Translations under genes and position numbers: made by a program | NCBI GenBank assembly: GCA_963733505.1 | Contig: CAVTDW010000001.1 | Span: 62,001-126,000 of the forward strand | From: JALYXV01 sp963733505 | GTDB lineage: Bacteria; Actinomycetota; Acidimicrobiia; Acidimicrobiales; Palsa-688 | DNA length: 64,000 nucleotides | Direction of reading: 5' to 3' | Notes under the pieces: model-generated | Seen by the model: the letters and a program-made list of their open reading frames with translations, nothing else | Databases searched by the model: none | Told to the model about the DNA's origin: nothing | Part shown: one piece after another, positions 48,553 to 57,257 of the stretch | How positions within the stretch are numbered: position 1 is the first letter of the stretch | Layout of the letters: every line of letters begins with the position of its first letter

Positions 48553-50373
48553 ATGACGGCAACTCCTTCGGCACCTCATCCCCGGCTGGCGCGGCAACTG
48601 GGAACGCACGCGTTCGGAGACGTGGTGGCGTGGGCGATGGCGCTGACGATGGCAGTCGTCATGCGCTACGAGTTCGACTACCACAAGGTGCACTGGGCGG
48701 GACTGGCGATCGTCGTGGTGCTGGTGTCCGTCGCCCAGGTCATGTCCGGCGTTGGCTTCGGCTTGTACGTGGGCCGTTGGCGATACGGAAGCTTCGAGGA
48801 GGTCGCGGCGCTGGCCAAGGCGGTCGGCGTGGCCGCGGTCGTCATCGGCTTCATCGACGGCGTGGCTGTGACACCGCACCTGGTGCCCCTGAGCACCCCC
48901 GTCATCGGCGGATTTGTCGCCATCTTCTTTATGTCGGGTATCCGCTACGCCCGGCGGCTCGATGCCGAGCGGCTCATGCGGCCCTCGACCGACGTTTCCG
49001 AGCGCATCGTCGTATTCGGCGCGGGCGAGGCCGGCGCCCAGGTGGTCACGGCCATGCTGCACGACCCCGACAGTCCCTACGTTCCCGTCGCCCTGCTCGA
49101 CGACGACCTGTCCAAGCGGAACCTGCGGATCATGGGCGTGCCCGTGGTCGGCACCCGGGACCGCCTGGCGGCCGTCGCCGAGGCCTATCAGGCCAAGGCG
49201 GTGCTCATCGCCATCCCGAGTGCCGGGTCGTCGGTGGTCGGTCAGTTGAGCAAGCTGGTGGACGAAATCGGCCTGACGGTCAAGGTGCTCCCGTCGCATC
49301 GGGAGCTCTTCGGCGACACGGTCAGCCTGAGTGACATCCGAGATGTCACCCCGGCCGACCTGCTCGGTCGCCACGAGATCAAGACCGACCTGTCCAGCAT
49401 CGCCGGCTACCTGACGGGCAAGAAGGTGATGGTGACCGGTGCCGGCGGTTCGATCGGCTCGGAGTTGTGCCGCCAACTCCATCAGTTCGCCCCCGCCGAG
49501 CTCATCATGGTCGACCGAGATGAGTCGGCGCTGCACGCGGTCAAGTTGGTCATCGACGGCCGAGCCCTCCTCGACACCCCCGACACGGTGCTCCTCTGCA
49601 TCCGCAGCCGGTCGGCGGTCCGAGAGCTGATGCTGGAGCGGCGACCCGACGTGGTCTTCCATGCCGCGGCCCTGAAGCATCTGCCGATGCTGGAGCAATA
49701 CCCGGGTGAGGCGGTACTGACGAATGTCCAGGGGACCCTGAACCTGCTGGACGCGGCGGCCGAAGCCGGTGTCACGCGATTCGTGAACATTTCGACGGAC
49801 AAGGCCGCCGACCCCATCAGCGTGTTGGGCTACACCAAACGGTTGAGCGAACGGCTCACGGCGTGGATGTCCGACCGGGCCGACGGTGTCTACCTCAGCG
49901 TCCGCTTCGGCAACGTCCTCGGTAGTCGGGGCTCGGTCCTCACCAGCTTCCAGGCCCAGATCGCCGCGGGCGGCCCCGTCACCGTGACCGATGCCGACGT
50001 GGTCCGGTACTTCATGACCGTCGAGGAGGCGGTGGAGCTCGTCATCCAAGCAGGCGGTGTCGGGCGTGACGGTGAGGCGCTGGTGCTCGATATGGGCGAC
50101 CCGGTTCGCATCGACGACGTGGCCCGCTTCCTCGTCGAGCGAGCCGAGCGGCCCATCGACATCGTCTACACCGGCCTTCGGTCAGGCGAGAAACTGCACG
50201 AGGTATTGCTCGGCACCGGAGAGATCGACGATCGTCCGCTGCACCCGCTGATCTCCCACGTCGCCGTCCCGCCCCTCGACCCGAGTCGACTGAGCTCCCT
50301 CCACCCCGAAGCACCGCGGACCCAGGTAATCGCCGAACTCCGCCAGATCACCGACGCGGTCCTGCGGGGTTAG
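48553..50373 (+). CDS. Membrane-bound nucleotide-sugar 4,6-dehydratase (CapD/WbpM/PglF family)
   Basis: 606 residues. Four N-terminal helices within 15-135, a CoA-binding-like Rossmann domain (IVVFGAGEAGAQVV), then the SDR catalytic domain with VMVTGAGGSIGSELCRQL near 294, FHAAALKHLPMLE, and ISTDKAADPISVLGYTK. This family makes UDP-4-keto-6-deoxy-GlcNAc, precursor of QuiNAc, D-FucNAc or bacillosamine. It would feed the priming transferase and SDR at 42.7-44.7 kb. Confidence 0.93.
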   Translation: MTATPSAPHPRLARQLGTHAFGDVVAWAMALTMAVVMRYEFDYHKVHWAGLAIVVVLVSVAQVMSGVGFGLYVGRWRYGSFEEVAALAKAVGVAAVVIGFIDGVAVTPHLVPLSTPVIGGFVAIFFMSGIRYARRLDAERLMRPSTDVSERIVVFGAGEAGAQVVTAMLHDPDSPYVPVALLDDDLSKRNLRIMGVPVVGTRDRLAAVAEAYQAKAVLIAIPSAGSSVVGQLSKLVDEIGLTVKVLPSHRELFGDTVSLSDIRDVTPADLLGRHEIKTDLSSIAGYLTGKKVMVTGAGGSIGSELCRQLHQFAPAELIMVDRDESALHAVKLVIDGRALLDTPDTVLLCIRSRSAVRELMLERRPDVVFHAAALKHLPMLEQYPGEAVLTNVQGTLNLLDAAAEAGVTRFVNISTDKAADPISVLGYTKRLSERLTAWMSDRADGVYLSVRFGNVLGSRGSVLTSFQAQIAAGGPVTVTDADVVRYFMTVEEAVELVIQAGGVGRDGEALVLDMGDPVRIDDVARFLVERAERPIDIVYTGLRSGEKLHEVLLGTGEIDDRPLHPLISHVAVPPLDPSRLSSLHPEAPRTQVIAELRQITDAVLRG

Positions 50374-50455
50374 CCCCGCGCCGCTAGTGCTTGTCTGAAT
50401 GCCCTCTCGGATCTAAGGTACTGTTTGCCACCGAACTACGTGGAGGGAGACTGAA

Positions 50456-51052
50456 GTGCCCATGCTTCGGCACAAGATGGCGGCCCTCATCGGGGTCGTC
50501 CTGATCTGCAGCACCGTGCTGTTGTACGGAGGGCCAGCGAGCGCGCACAGTTCTGCCCTCCCGATGCAGCAGGCCTGCGGCTATCCGCTCAGTGCCTGCC
50601 CACCGGCGCCACCCTGCGTCGTTGGCAATGCCGATGCGGGCTCCGTCACCGTCGGCCAGACCATCACCTTCACCCTCTGCGGTAATTTCGCGCCGGGCGC
50701 CGCCGTCTCGATCGCAGTCAACGGCGCTGTCGTGCTGACCAAGCCGCCGACCAATGGGGCGGTGGTCGTCGTGATCACCGTTGTTTCCCAGTCACTCCTC
50801 CACGTCGACGACCCAGTCAACGCCGCGGCAGTATGTGGCTCGAACACCGTGGTTGCATCGGGCGCGTCGGCCGCTGGCGGCACCGGGACGTCGACGGGAA
50901 GGTTCAATCTTTCCTGCACCTCGACCACGACCAAGAGCGGGTTGGCCTTGACCGGTGCCAACGTGATGCTGGGCCTCCTGCTGGCAGCCGCCCTGATCAT
51001 CGTCGGTGCGGTGCTGGTGGTCTTCCAGCGGCGCCGCCGCCAGACCATCTAG
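50456..51052 (+). CDS. Secreted protein with LALTG sortase-type sorting signal
   Basis: 198 residues. A signal peptide is cleaved around GGPASAHS (27-34), then a domain with several Cys (QQACGYPLSACPPAPPC, FTLCGNF, AVCGSN, LSCTS) of about 130 residues. The C-terminus has the LPXTG-like motif LALTG at 163-167, a hydrophobic helix and a QRRRRQTI tail. It is predicted to be anchored to the wall by a sortase not seen here. GTG 50456 follows GGAGGGAG at 50441-50448 with ideal spacing. A strong terminator follows. Confidence 0.82.
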   Translation: MPMLRHKMAALIGVVLICSTVLLYGGPASAHSSALPMQQACGYPLSACPPAPPCVVGNADAGSVTVGQTITFTLCGNFAPGAAVSIAVNGAVVLTKPPTNGAVVVVITVVSQSLLHVDDPVNAAAVCGSNTVVASGASAAGGTGTSTGRFNLSCTSTTTKSGLALTGANVMLGLLLAAALIIVGAVLVVFQRRRRQTI

Positions 51053-51073
51053 CTCGCAATCTCGTCGGATCGG

Positions 51074-51105
51074 GAGGGCCTCGCCGGGTGACCGGCGAGG
51101 CCCTC
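51074..51105. terminator. Bidirectional intrinsic-type terminator
   Basis: A perfect 14-bp stem GAGGGCCTCGCCGG / CCGGCGAGGCCCTC closes a GTGA loop, 22 bases after the stop of the LALTG gene. A T-rich stretch (GTTGTCTCGGTTTTC) follows on the plus strand. It also sits 24 bases beyond the end of the convergent serine hydrolase gene and could serve both. Confidence 0.88.
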
Positions 51106-51128
51106 GTTGTCTCGGTTTTCCTGCTCCC

Positions 51129-52106
51129 TCAATGCGACGAGTTGGCCCAGATCAACGACGACAGCCCCTGAATAGTCTGGATGCCGTAGCCCTCGGTCGG
51201 ATCGGAATCGGTGAGGATGGCCACGACGTAGTTGCGGTCTTGGCCATTGACCCAGCCGATGCTGTTGACCTGCCAGTTGTCCTCGTCGACCGGGAGCCAG
51301 CCGTTTTTCAGCGCCACCTCGACCCCCCGCCCCACGCCCGCCGAGATCCCCCACGCCTCGTCCTTGTCGACATGGCGCATCAAACCCAGCGCGTAGTTGC
51401 GGGATGCGGCTTGAAGCAGCGACTCCTGGAGGACCAGCGCTTTCAGCAGCGTGACCTGGTCCGCTGCGGTCGTCTTGGTGTATCCCCAACGCAGCCCGCT
51501 ACCAGGGATGGTGGCGGCCAGTCCGAGAATGCGCCCGAAGCTGGCGACGCCGCCCTCGCCGCCGGCTTCGGTCCAGAGGGCGTCTGTTGCGGTGTTGTCG
51601 CTCTGGTCGATCATGCGGGTGGCCAACGACGCCTCTCGCGTGGACAACGGATGTCCTTGATCCTCGAACTGGTCGAGCAACGTGGCCAGAATCTCGACCT
51701 TCACGACGCTGGCCGCGTACTGCACGATCCCCGGCCGCCACAGTGACGTGGAGCCGGTGGCAACGTCGTAGATCGCAGCGGTGACGTTCCCTTTGCGCCC
51801 CGCGAGATAGCGGCGGACCGACGCATCCGAAAGTAGGCCGGTGGCATTGACCACCGGGGCGGTCGTCGGAGTGGGCGAGACGGTCGGCCGTGGTGAGACA
51901 TCGAGCGCTCGGCTCCCCTCGGACGCGGTGCCGGGCACGCCGCGGACCACGGTCACCGTTCGTGTGGCGGGGCCACCGCCCTGGCGCACCATCTGGACGA
52001 CCACGGCAACGGTCGTCACGAGCGCGACCAGCTGGCAAAGTGACCGGAACTGGCGTCGCCGGCGTCGGCGGGTGCGAGCGGAGACGTGGCGAGGAGGCGG
52101 GCCCAA
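51129..52106 (-). CDS. Membrane-anchored class A beta-lactamase-like serine hydrolase
   Basis: 325 residues. An Arg-rich N-terminus, one helix near 22-41, a Pro/Thr linker, then the hydrolase with SVVK (133-136), SDN (169-171) and KNG in ALKNGWLP as the KTG equivalent. All three motifs are intact, so activity is likely; physiological substrates may be peptidoglycan peptides or beta-lactams. TTG 52106 is the only start that includes the membrane anchor. Confidence 0.85.
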   Translation of the reverse strand: MGPPPRHVSARTRRRRRRQFRSLCQLVALVTTVAVVVQMVRQGGGPATRTVTVVRGVPGTASEGSRALDVSPRPTVSPTPTTAPVVNATGLLSDASVRRYLAGRKGNVTAAIYDVATGSTSLWRPGIVQYAASVVKVEILATLLDQFEDQGHPLSTREASLATRMIDQSDNTATDALWTEAGGEGGVASFGRILGLAATIPGSGLRWGYTKTTAADQVTLLKALVLQESLLQAASRNYALGLMRHVDKDEAWGISAGVGRGVEVALKNGWLPVDEDNWQVNSIGWVNGQDRNYVVAILTDSDPTEGYGIQTIQGLSSLIWANSSH

Positions 52107-52140
52107 GCGGACGCAATCTAGGCCATGGGCGCCCGAGGCG

Positions 52141-52180
52141 GACTCAGGCAGGTTCAGGCAGAGTCAGGCAGAGTCAGGCG
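52141..52180. repeat. 10-bp tandem repeat at the 3' end of asd
   Basis: Four copies of a TCAGGCAGAG-like unit in the gap between the serine hydrolase gene and asd, the last overlapping the asd stop codon. Confidence 0.75.
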
Positions 52181-53199
52181 GGGATGAGGCCTCGGGCGAC
52201 GAGGGTCTCGGCGATCTGCACCGCGTTCAGCGCCGCCCCCTTGCGGAGGTTGTCGCCCGAGACGAACAGCGCCAGACCCCGTCCCTCGGCGACGCCGCGG
52301 TCGGCGCGGACCCGACCCACCAAGCAGTCGTCGCCGCCCGCCGCGGCCAGGGGGGTCGGCATGTCGACCACCGCCACCCCGGGGGCCCGGGCCAGCAGTT
52401 CCAACGCCCGTCCAGGCGACAGCGGCGCCGAGAACTCGGCGTTCAGCGCAACCGAATGGCCGGTGTACACCGGCACCCGCACGCACGTGCACGACACCGC
52501 CAGATCCGCCACACCGAGGATCTTGCGGCTCTCGTCGCGGAACTTGTGCTCCTCGTTGGTTTCGTCGTCGACCAGCGTTCCCGCGATTGACAACACGTTG
52601 AACGCGATCGTCCCGGGGAACACCGCGGCGGGCGCGAATCCGACCGCGTCACCATCGAAGGTCAACGCCGCGGATTTTTCCCCCCCATCCCGCACCTGGG
52701 ACTCAAGCTCGGCCACCCCCGCCAGGCCTGCCCCGGACACCGCCTGGTAGGTCGCAGCGACCAGCCGCACCAGGCCCGCCTCGGCGTGCAGCGGCGCCAG
52801 CACCGGCATGCACACCATGGTCGTGCAGTTGGGGTTGGCCACGATGCCCTTGGCAATGTCGTTCAGGGCGGCCGCGTTGACCTCGGGCACCACGAGCGGA
52901 ACGTCGGGGTCCATCCGCCACGCCGACGAGTTGTCGATCACGATCGCCCCCGCCTCGGCGATGACCGGCGCCCACTGGCGCGACGCCGTCGCGCCCATCG
53001 ACAAGAGGGCCACATCGACCCCATGGTGATCGGCGGTGGCCACGTCCTCTACCACGATGCCGTCCAACTCTCGGCCCGCAGAACGAGAGGATGAGAAATA
53101 GCGCAGCGATTCGTAGCGGAATCCGCGGGAGCGCAGCATGGCCCGCATGACGCCACCGACCTGCCCGGTCGCGCCATAGATCCCAACCGTCAGTCCCAC
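52174..53199 (-). CDS. asd: Aspartate-semialdehyde dehydrogenase
   Basis: 341 residues. NADP-binding VGIYGATGQVGGVMR at 5-19 and catalytic Cys125 in ANPNCTTM. Reduces aspartyl phosphate on the way to lysine, diaminopimelate, threonine and methionine. GTG 53199 directly abuts the lysC stop at 53200, the usual lysC-asd operon order. The substrate-binding Glu/His region (KFRDESRKILG) is present. Confidence 0.96.
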   Translation of the reverse strand: MGLTVGIYGATGQVGGVMRAMLRSRGFRYESLRYFSSSRSAGRELDGIVVEDVATADHHGVDVALLSMGATASRQWAPVIAEAGAIVIDNSSAWRMDPDVPLVVPEVNAAALNDIAKGIVANPNCTTMVCMPVLAPLHAEAGLVRLVAATYQAVSGAGLAGVAELESQVRDGGEKSAALTFDGDAVGFAPAAVFPGTIAFNVLSIAGTLVDDETNEEHKFRDESRKILGVADLAVSCTCVRVPVYTGHSVALNAEFSAPLSPGRALELLARAPGVAVVDMPTPLAAAGGDDCLVGRVRADRGVAEGRGLALFVSGDNLRKGAALNAVQIAETLVARGLIPA

Positions 53200-54426
53200 T
53201 TACTCCGCCTCCAGCTTGAAGGCGTCGTGGAGCACGATGACCGCCTGTTCGACCAGGGCGCGGCGCACCACGCAGGTGATGCGGACGGCCGAGGTCGAGA
53301 TCATCTCGATGTTGATGCCCTCGCTGGCGAGGGTCTCGAACATCGTCGCCGAGACGCCCGGATGGGTTTTCATGCCCGCCCCGATCAGCGACACGGTGGC
53401 GATCTCGTCGTCACTTAAGACGCCCGTGGCGCCGATCTCGGCCTGCAGCGTGCGGCACACGTCGAGGGCGCCGGGCAGGTCGGCGTGGGGGACGGTGAAG
53501 GAGATGTCGGTGGTGCCGTGAATCGAGATGTTCTGCTCGATCATGTCGATGTTGACCATGCGGTCGGCCAGGGCCCGGAACAGCCGGGCGGCCACACCCG
53601 GACGGTCGGGCACGCCGGTCACGGTCAGCTTGGCCTCGGACGCGTCCGAGACCACCGCCGAGATGATGGGCTGTTCCACGTGCTCGTCCTCCTCTTGGAT
53701 CCAGGTGCCCGGTTCCCAGGTGAAGCTGGACCGGACGTGAAGCTTCACCCCGTGGTTGCGGGCGAACTCCACCGACCGCATCTCCGGCTTGGGGCAGCCG
53801 GCGGCGCACATCTCGAGCATCTCCTCGAACGACACCCGCTGCAGCCGCCGGGCGCCGGGCACGACGCGGGGATCGGCCGTGAACACCCCCGAGACGTCGG
53901 TGTACAGCTCGCACGCGTCGGCGCGAAGGGCCGTCGCCAGGGCGACGGCGGTGGTGTCGGAGCCCCCCCGGCCGAGGAACGTGACGTTGTTTTGCAGCGA
54001 CACGCCCTGGGCGCCGCCGACGACGGGGACCCGGCCCTGGTCCAGTGCCGCCCGGATGCGATCGGCCCGGATCTCGACGACCTTGGCCTTGGTGTGCTCG
54101 TTGTCGGTGATCAGGCCCGCCTGGCTGCCCGTGAAGGAATCGGCGGGGACGCCCAGGTCGTGCAGGGCCATACAGAGCAGCGCCATGGCCTTGCGCTCCC
54201 CAGCGGTGATCAGCATGTCCATCTCGCGGCCGGGCCGGGTGTCGGACACCTGCGCCGCCAGTCGCAGCAGCTCGTCGGTTTCCTTCCCCATGGCGCTCAC
54301 GACGACCACCACCTGCTTGCCTCGGCGCCGGGTGCGGGCCACGTAATCGGCCACGGCCCGGATGCGATCCGCGTCGGCGACCGAGGTCCCTCCGAACTTC
54401 TGCACGATCAACGACGCCACTGCCAC
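53200..54426 (-). CDS. lysC: Aspartate kinase
   Basis: 408 residues. KFGGTSV at 10-16, GRGGSDTTAVALA, and two C-terminal ACT domains (KLTVTGVPDRPGVAARL and VSLIGAGMKTHPGVSA) that normally mediate feedback inhibition by lysine and threonine. First step of the aspartate pathway, feeding asd next door and hence cell-wall diaminopimelate. Confidence 0.96.
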   Translation of the reverse strand: MAVASLIVQKFGGTSVADADRIRAVADYVARTRRRGKQVVVVVSAMGKETDELLRLAAQVSDTRPGREMDMLITAGERKAMALLCMALHDLGVPADSFTGSQAGLITDNEHTKAKVVEIRADRIRAALDQGRVPVVGGAQGVSLQNNVTFLGRGGSDTTAVALATALRADACELYTDVSGVFTADPRVVPGARRLQRVSFEEMLEMCAAGCPKPEMRSVEFARNHGVKLHVRSSFTWEPGTWIQEEDEHVEQPIISAVVSDASEAKLTVTGVPDRPGVAARLFRALADRMVNIDMIEQNISIHGTTDISFTVPHADLPGALDVCRTLQAEIGATGVLSDDEIATVSLIGAGMKTHPGVSATMFETLASEGINIEMISTSAVRITCVVRRALVEQAVIVLHDAFKLEAE

Positions 54427-54538
54427 GGCAGGCGAGGGTACCAGCGGGTCCGCCCGTAGCCGCCCGGTTAGCCGTCGGCGCGACGTGGTTGGGCCTCGCC
54501 TACCGCAACTTGACCGCCAGCGGCTAGCTTGGCGCCCC

Positions 54539-55404
54539 GTGCCGAGCGAGAAACGCGAGCGTCAGCGGGAGGGCCGGCAGGCCCGGCAGGAGGAGCTGCG
54601 GCTGGCGCAGCAAAAGGCCAAGCGACGTCGCCAGCTCATCATCACGGTGGTGCTGGTCGTGGCGTTGGGCGGCGTCTTCTACCTGGCGACCCGAGGCGGC
54701 GGCGGCAAGAGCGTCGCCACCAACTCCACGACCACGGGCCGAGCACGACGGCGAACCCCGCCGCCGGGCCGCCCAAAGCGCAGCCTGTGGCTGCCGGCGC
54801 CAAGCTCAACTCCTGGTCCTGCCCGAACGCCGATGGTTCCTCGCCCCGGACCGACCAGTTCCCCTCGACGTCACCGCCCACGTGCATCGACCCGGCCAAG
54901 ACCTACACCGCCCATCTGACGACATCCGAGGGCAACGTCGACATCACCTTGGACACCAACAAGACCCCCAATACCGCCAACAACTACGTCGTGCTGTCCC
55001 GCTTCCACTACTTCGACGGCACCACGATCGACCGGATCGATACGTCGATCGACATCCTGCAGACCGGTTCACCCAAGACCCAGGACATCACCGACCCCGG
55101 ACCCGGATACAACATCAAGGATGAAGGCAGTGGCTACAAGTACGCGGCCGGCGACGTCGTGATGGCGCGAAGCAGCGGTCCCGACAGCGCCTCGTCGCAA
55201 TACTTCTTCGTCGTCGGCCCCAAGGCGTCGGCCCTCGATGCCCAGGGAACGTATGTCACCTTTGGTCATGTATCCACCGGCCTCGACGTGCTGCAGAAGG
55301 TCGAGGGCTTGTTCGAGGCGTGCCCGACCGGCTCCCAGAGTTGCCTTGGGGGCGCGCCCAGCCGGGTCGTCACGATTTCGAAGGTGACCATCACCGAGGC
55401 CTGA
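54539..55404 (+). CDS. Membrane-anchored cyclophilin-type peptidyl-prolyl isomerase, divergent, with one apparent frameshift
   Basis: GTG 54539 starts PSEKRERQREGRQAR, a charged cytosolic helix, then a membrane anchor (QLIITVVLVVALGGVFYLA). The frame slips near 54736-54741 and continues PSTTANPAAGPPKAQP into a cyclophilin domain. The active-site region is degenerate: the usual FHR is IDR, QGG is QTG, and SQYFFVVG replaces GSQFFI. Isomerase activity is therefore doubtful. It shares a CPxADGSSP...CIDPAK preamble with the next gene, so the two arose by tandem duplication. Confidence 0.82.
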
Positions 55405-55445
55405 GCGGCCTCCCGCTTCCTGTTGTTCGAGAGGACATTTTTTCC

Positions 55446-56003
55446 ATGACGATTGACTGCCCTGCTGCTGACGGCTCCAGCCCCAAGCGCCAGCGTTTCA
55501 GCGAGCGCCCGCCGATGTGCATCGACCCGGCCAAGCGCTACTCGGCCGAGATGGTCACCAACAAGGGCACGATGCATATCGAACTCGATCCGTTGGCCGC
55601 GCCCAAGACGGTCAACAACTTCGTGTTCCTGGCCCGCTACCACTACTACGACGGTGTCACCTTCCATCGCGTCATCCCGGGCTTCGTGCTCCAAGGCGGC
55701 GACCCCGAGGGCACCGGGCGCGGTGGGCCGGGCTACAAGTTCGAGGACGAGCTGCCCAAGCCGGGCCGCTACGAGCTCGGTTCGTTGGCCATGGCCAACG
55801 CCGGCCCCAATACCAACGGCAGCCAGTTCTTCGTCATCAGCGGATCCCACGGCATGCAGCTGCCCCCGAACTACTCGCTCTTCGGCCGGGTGGTGGCAGG
55901 CCTTGACGTGGTGGCGATCATCGACGCGCTGGGGACGCCGGGCGCCGGGCGGCCCCAGGAGCGCATCGTCATCGAGTCGGTGACCATCACCGAGAAGGAG
56001 TAG
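55446..56003 (+). CDS. Cyclophilin-type peptidyl-prolyl cis-trans isomerase
   Basis: 185 residues from ATG 55446, with GAGAGGA upstream. Canonical motifs YYDGVTFHRVIPGFVLQGGDP and NTNGSQFFVISG indicate an active enzyme. No signal or anchor, so it is cytosolic, in contrast to its upstream paralogue. The 40-bp gap suggests co-transcription. Confidence 0.95.
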   Translation: MTIDCPAADGSSPKRQRFSERPPMCIDPAKRYSAEMVTNKGTMHIELDPLAAPKTVNNFVFLARYHYYDGVTFHRVIPGFVLQGGDPEGTGRGGPGYKFEDELPKPGRYELGSLAMANAGPNTNGSQFFVISGSHGMQLPPNYSLFGRVVAGLDVVAIIDALGTPGAGRPQERIVIESVTITEKE

Positions 56004-56053
56004 GCCCGCGGGCCGCGGGTGGGCCGCGGGTAGGCCCGCCGCCGGTGGGCCGC

Positions 56054-56506
56054 TCAGTCGGTGTCTTGACCGGCGTCGATCACCACGGCGTAGGAGCCGG
56101 CACCGACCAGGGCATCGGCGGGGATCTGGCGACCGGCGACGGCCAGGGCCTCGACGATCCCACTCACGGGGTCGAAGAGGACGTCGATCACCGTGCCGAG
56201 CTCGTTGCCCAACTCCGACAGCGTTCGTTTGCCGAGCAGTTCGAGCTTCCCGTTCGCGGCGTCCTGTTCCCGCTGGTCGATTGGTGCGCGTGGGGCCCCG
56301 TCGTCGGCGACCATGACGGCATCGGCCCCGAACCCGCTCACGTGGTCCCAGTCCACCAACTGCGCCTTCTTACCCCGACCGAGGACGATGGCGGCCACGG
56401 TGCGGCAATCGACGGCGGGCAACAGGTGGGCGACCACGCCGAGCTCGTGCGCGGTCGCCCGGCTCACCACCTTGCGGCCCAAGGATTGGCGGAACGACTC
56501 GCTCAT
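56054..56506 (-). CDS. PRC-barrel domain protein
   Basis: 150 residues containing two PRC-barrel-like halves (LGRKVVSRATAHELGVVAHL and LGKRTLSELGNELGTVIDVLF). PRC barrels bind protein or RNA partners. The ATG overlaps the stop of the preceding PRC gene by four bases, so the two are translationally coupled. Specific role unknown. Confidence 0.85.
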   Translation of the reverse strand: MSESFRQSLGRKVVSRATAHELGVVAHLLPAVDCRTVAAIVLGRGKKAQLVDWDHVSGFGADAVMVADDGAPRAPIDQREQDAANGKLELLGKRTLSELGNELGTVIDVLFDPVSGIVEALAVAGRQIPADALVGAGSYAVVIDAGQDTD

Positions 56507-57063
56507 GTGAGCCCCAGCCGGGCCCGGAAGTCGTCGACTGCCGCGCCGAGGCCGACGAGGTCGTCGCGAACGAAGTCCTTGGTCACCTCGGGCACGACCA
56601 GGGCCGATCCCGACACCGCCAGTTGCGCCGGTAGTGGGATATAGCCGGAGCTGCCATCGGTCTTTTCGATTCGGTAGCCGACCACCTCACCGGCGCTGCC
56701 CACGACGAGGACCAGATCCCGGACCTTGCCGAGGCTTTCTCCTCCTTCGGTGAGAACGTCGTTCCCCAGCACGTTGCGTTCCGTCGCCGGATTGGCCACG
56801 TCCGGAGGAGCCGCTTCGGGCACGACCAGGCTGGACACGTCCAGCACCATGACGGCATGGCGGCCGATGGCGTGAATGGTCTCGGCCGGCAGCACCTCTC
56901 GCCGACGTCCCGACAAGAACCCCCGCTTGTTGAGGGTCAAGCCGACCAGCCGGCCCGCCTCTGGGTCGTAAATGACGTCGCGGACCTCCGCGACGTCTTC
57001 GCCACCGTGCACCGTCACCACCGGGAGCCCGTTGATGCTCGACGCCATCATGAGCAGCTTCAC
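56503..57063 (-). CDS. PRC-barrel domain protein
   Basis: 186 residues from GTG 57063, which overlaps the stop of a 41-residue membrane protein gene (GTGA). Two PRC barrels are recognisable (VAEVRDVIYDPEAGRLVGL and LGKVRDLVLVVGSAGEVVG). Together with its neighbours it forms a three-gene operon. Confidence 0.88.
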   Translation of the reverse strand: MKLLMMASSINGLPVVTVHGGEDVAEVRDVIYDPEAGRLVGLTLNKRGFLSGRRREVLPAETIHAIGRHAVMVLDVSSLVVPEAAPPDVANPATERNVLGNDVLTEGGESLGKVRDLVLVVGSAGEVVGYRIEKTDGSSGYIPLPAQLAVSGSALVVPEVTKDFVRDDLVGLGAAVDDFRARLGLT

Positions 57064-57185
57064 TGCTTGGGCTTTCGAGTCGCGATCACACGACCGGTCC
57101 GGCTACGCAACCGCAGCACCACGAATGTCGCGACGGCGATGACGACCAACACGAGTACGAGGACCAGCCAACCGAGCGCGGACAT
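57060..57185 (-). CDS. Small single-pass membrane protein
   Basis: 41 residues from ATG 57185: MSALG, one long hydrophobic helix (WLVLVLVLVVIAVATFVVL), then a basic tail ending RKPKQ. Its TGA overlaps the GTG of the first PRC-barrel gene, which supports translation. It may tether the PRC proteins to the membrane. Confidence 0.68.
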   Translation of the reverse strand: MSALGWLVLVLVLVVIAVATFVVLRLRSRTGRVIATRKPKQ

Positions 57186-57257
57186 CACTGAACTCTATGC
57201 CCGGGCGCCTAGAGGGTCATGCGGCCCGCCATCCGATTCGGCCCCGCACGGTACCCG

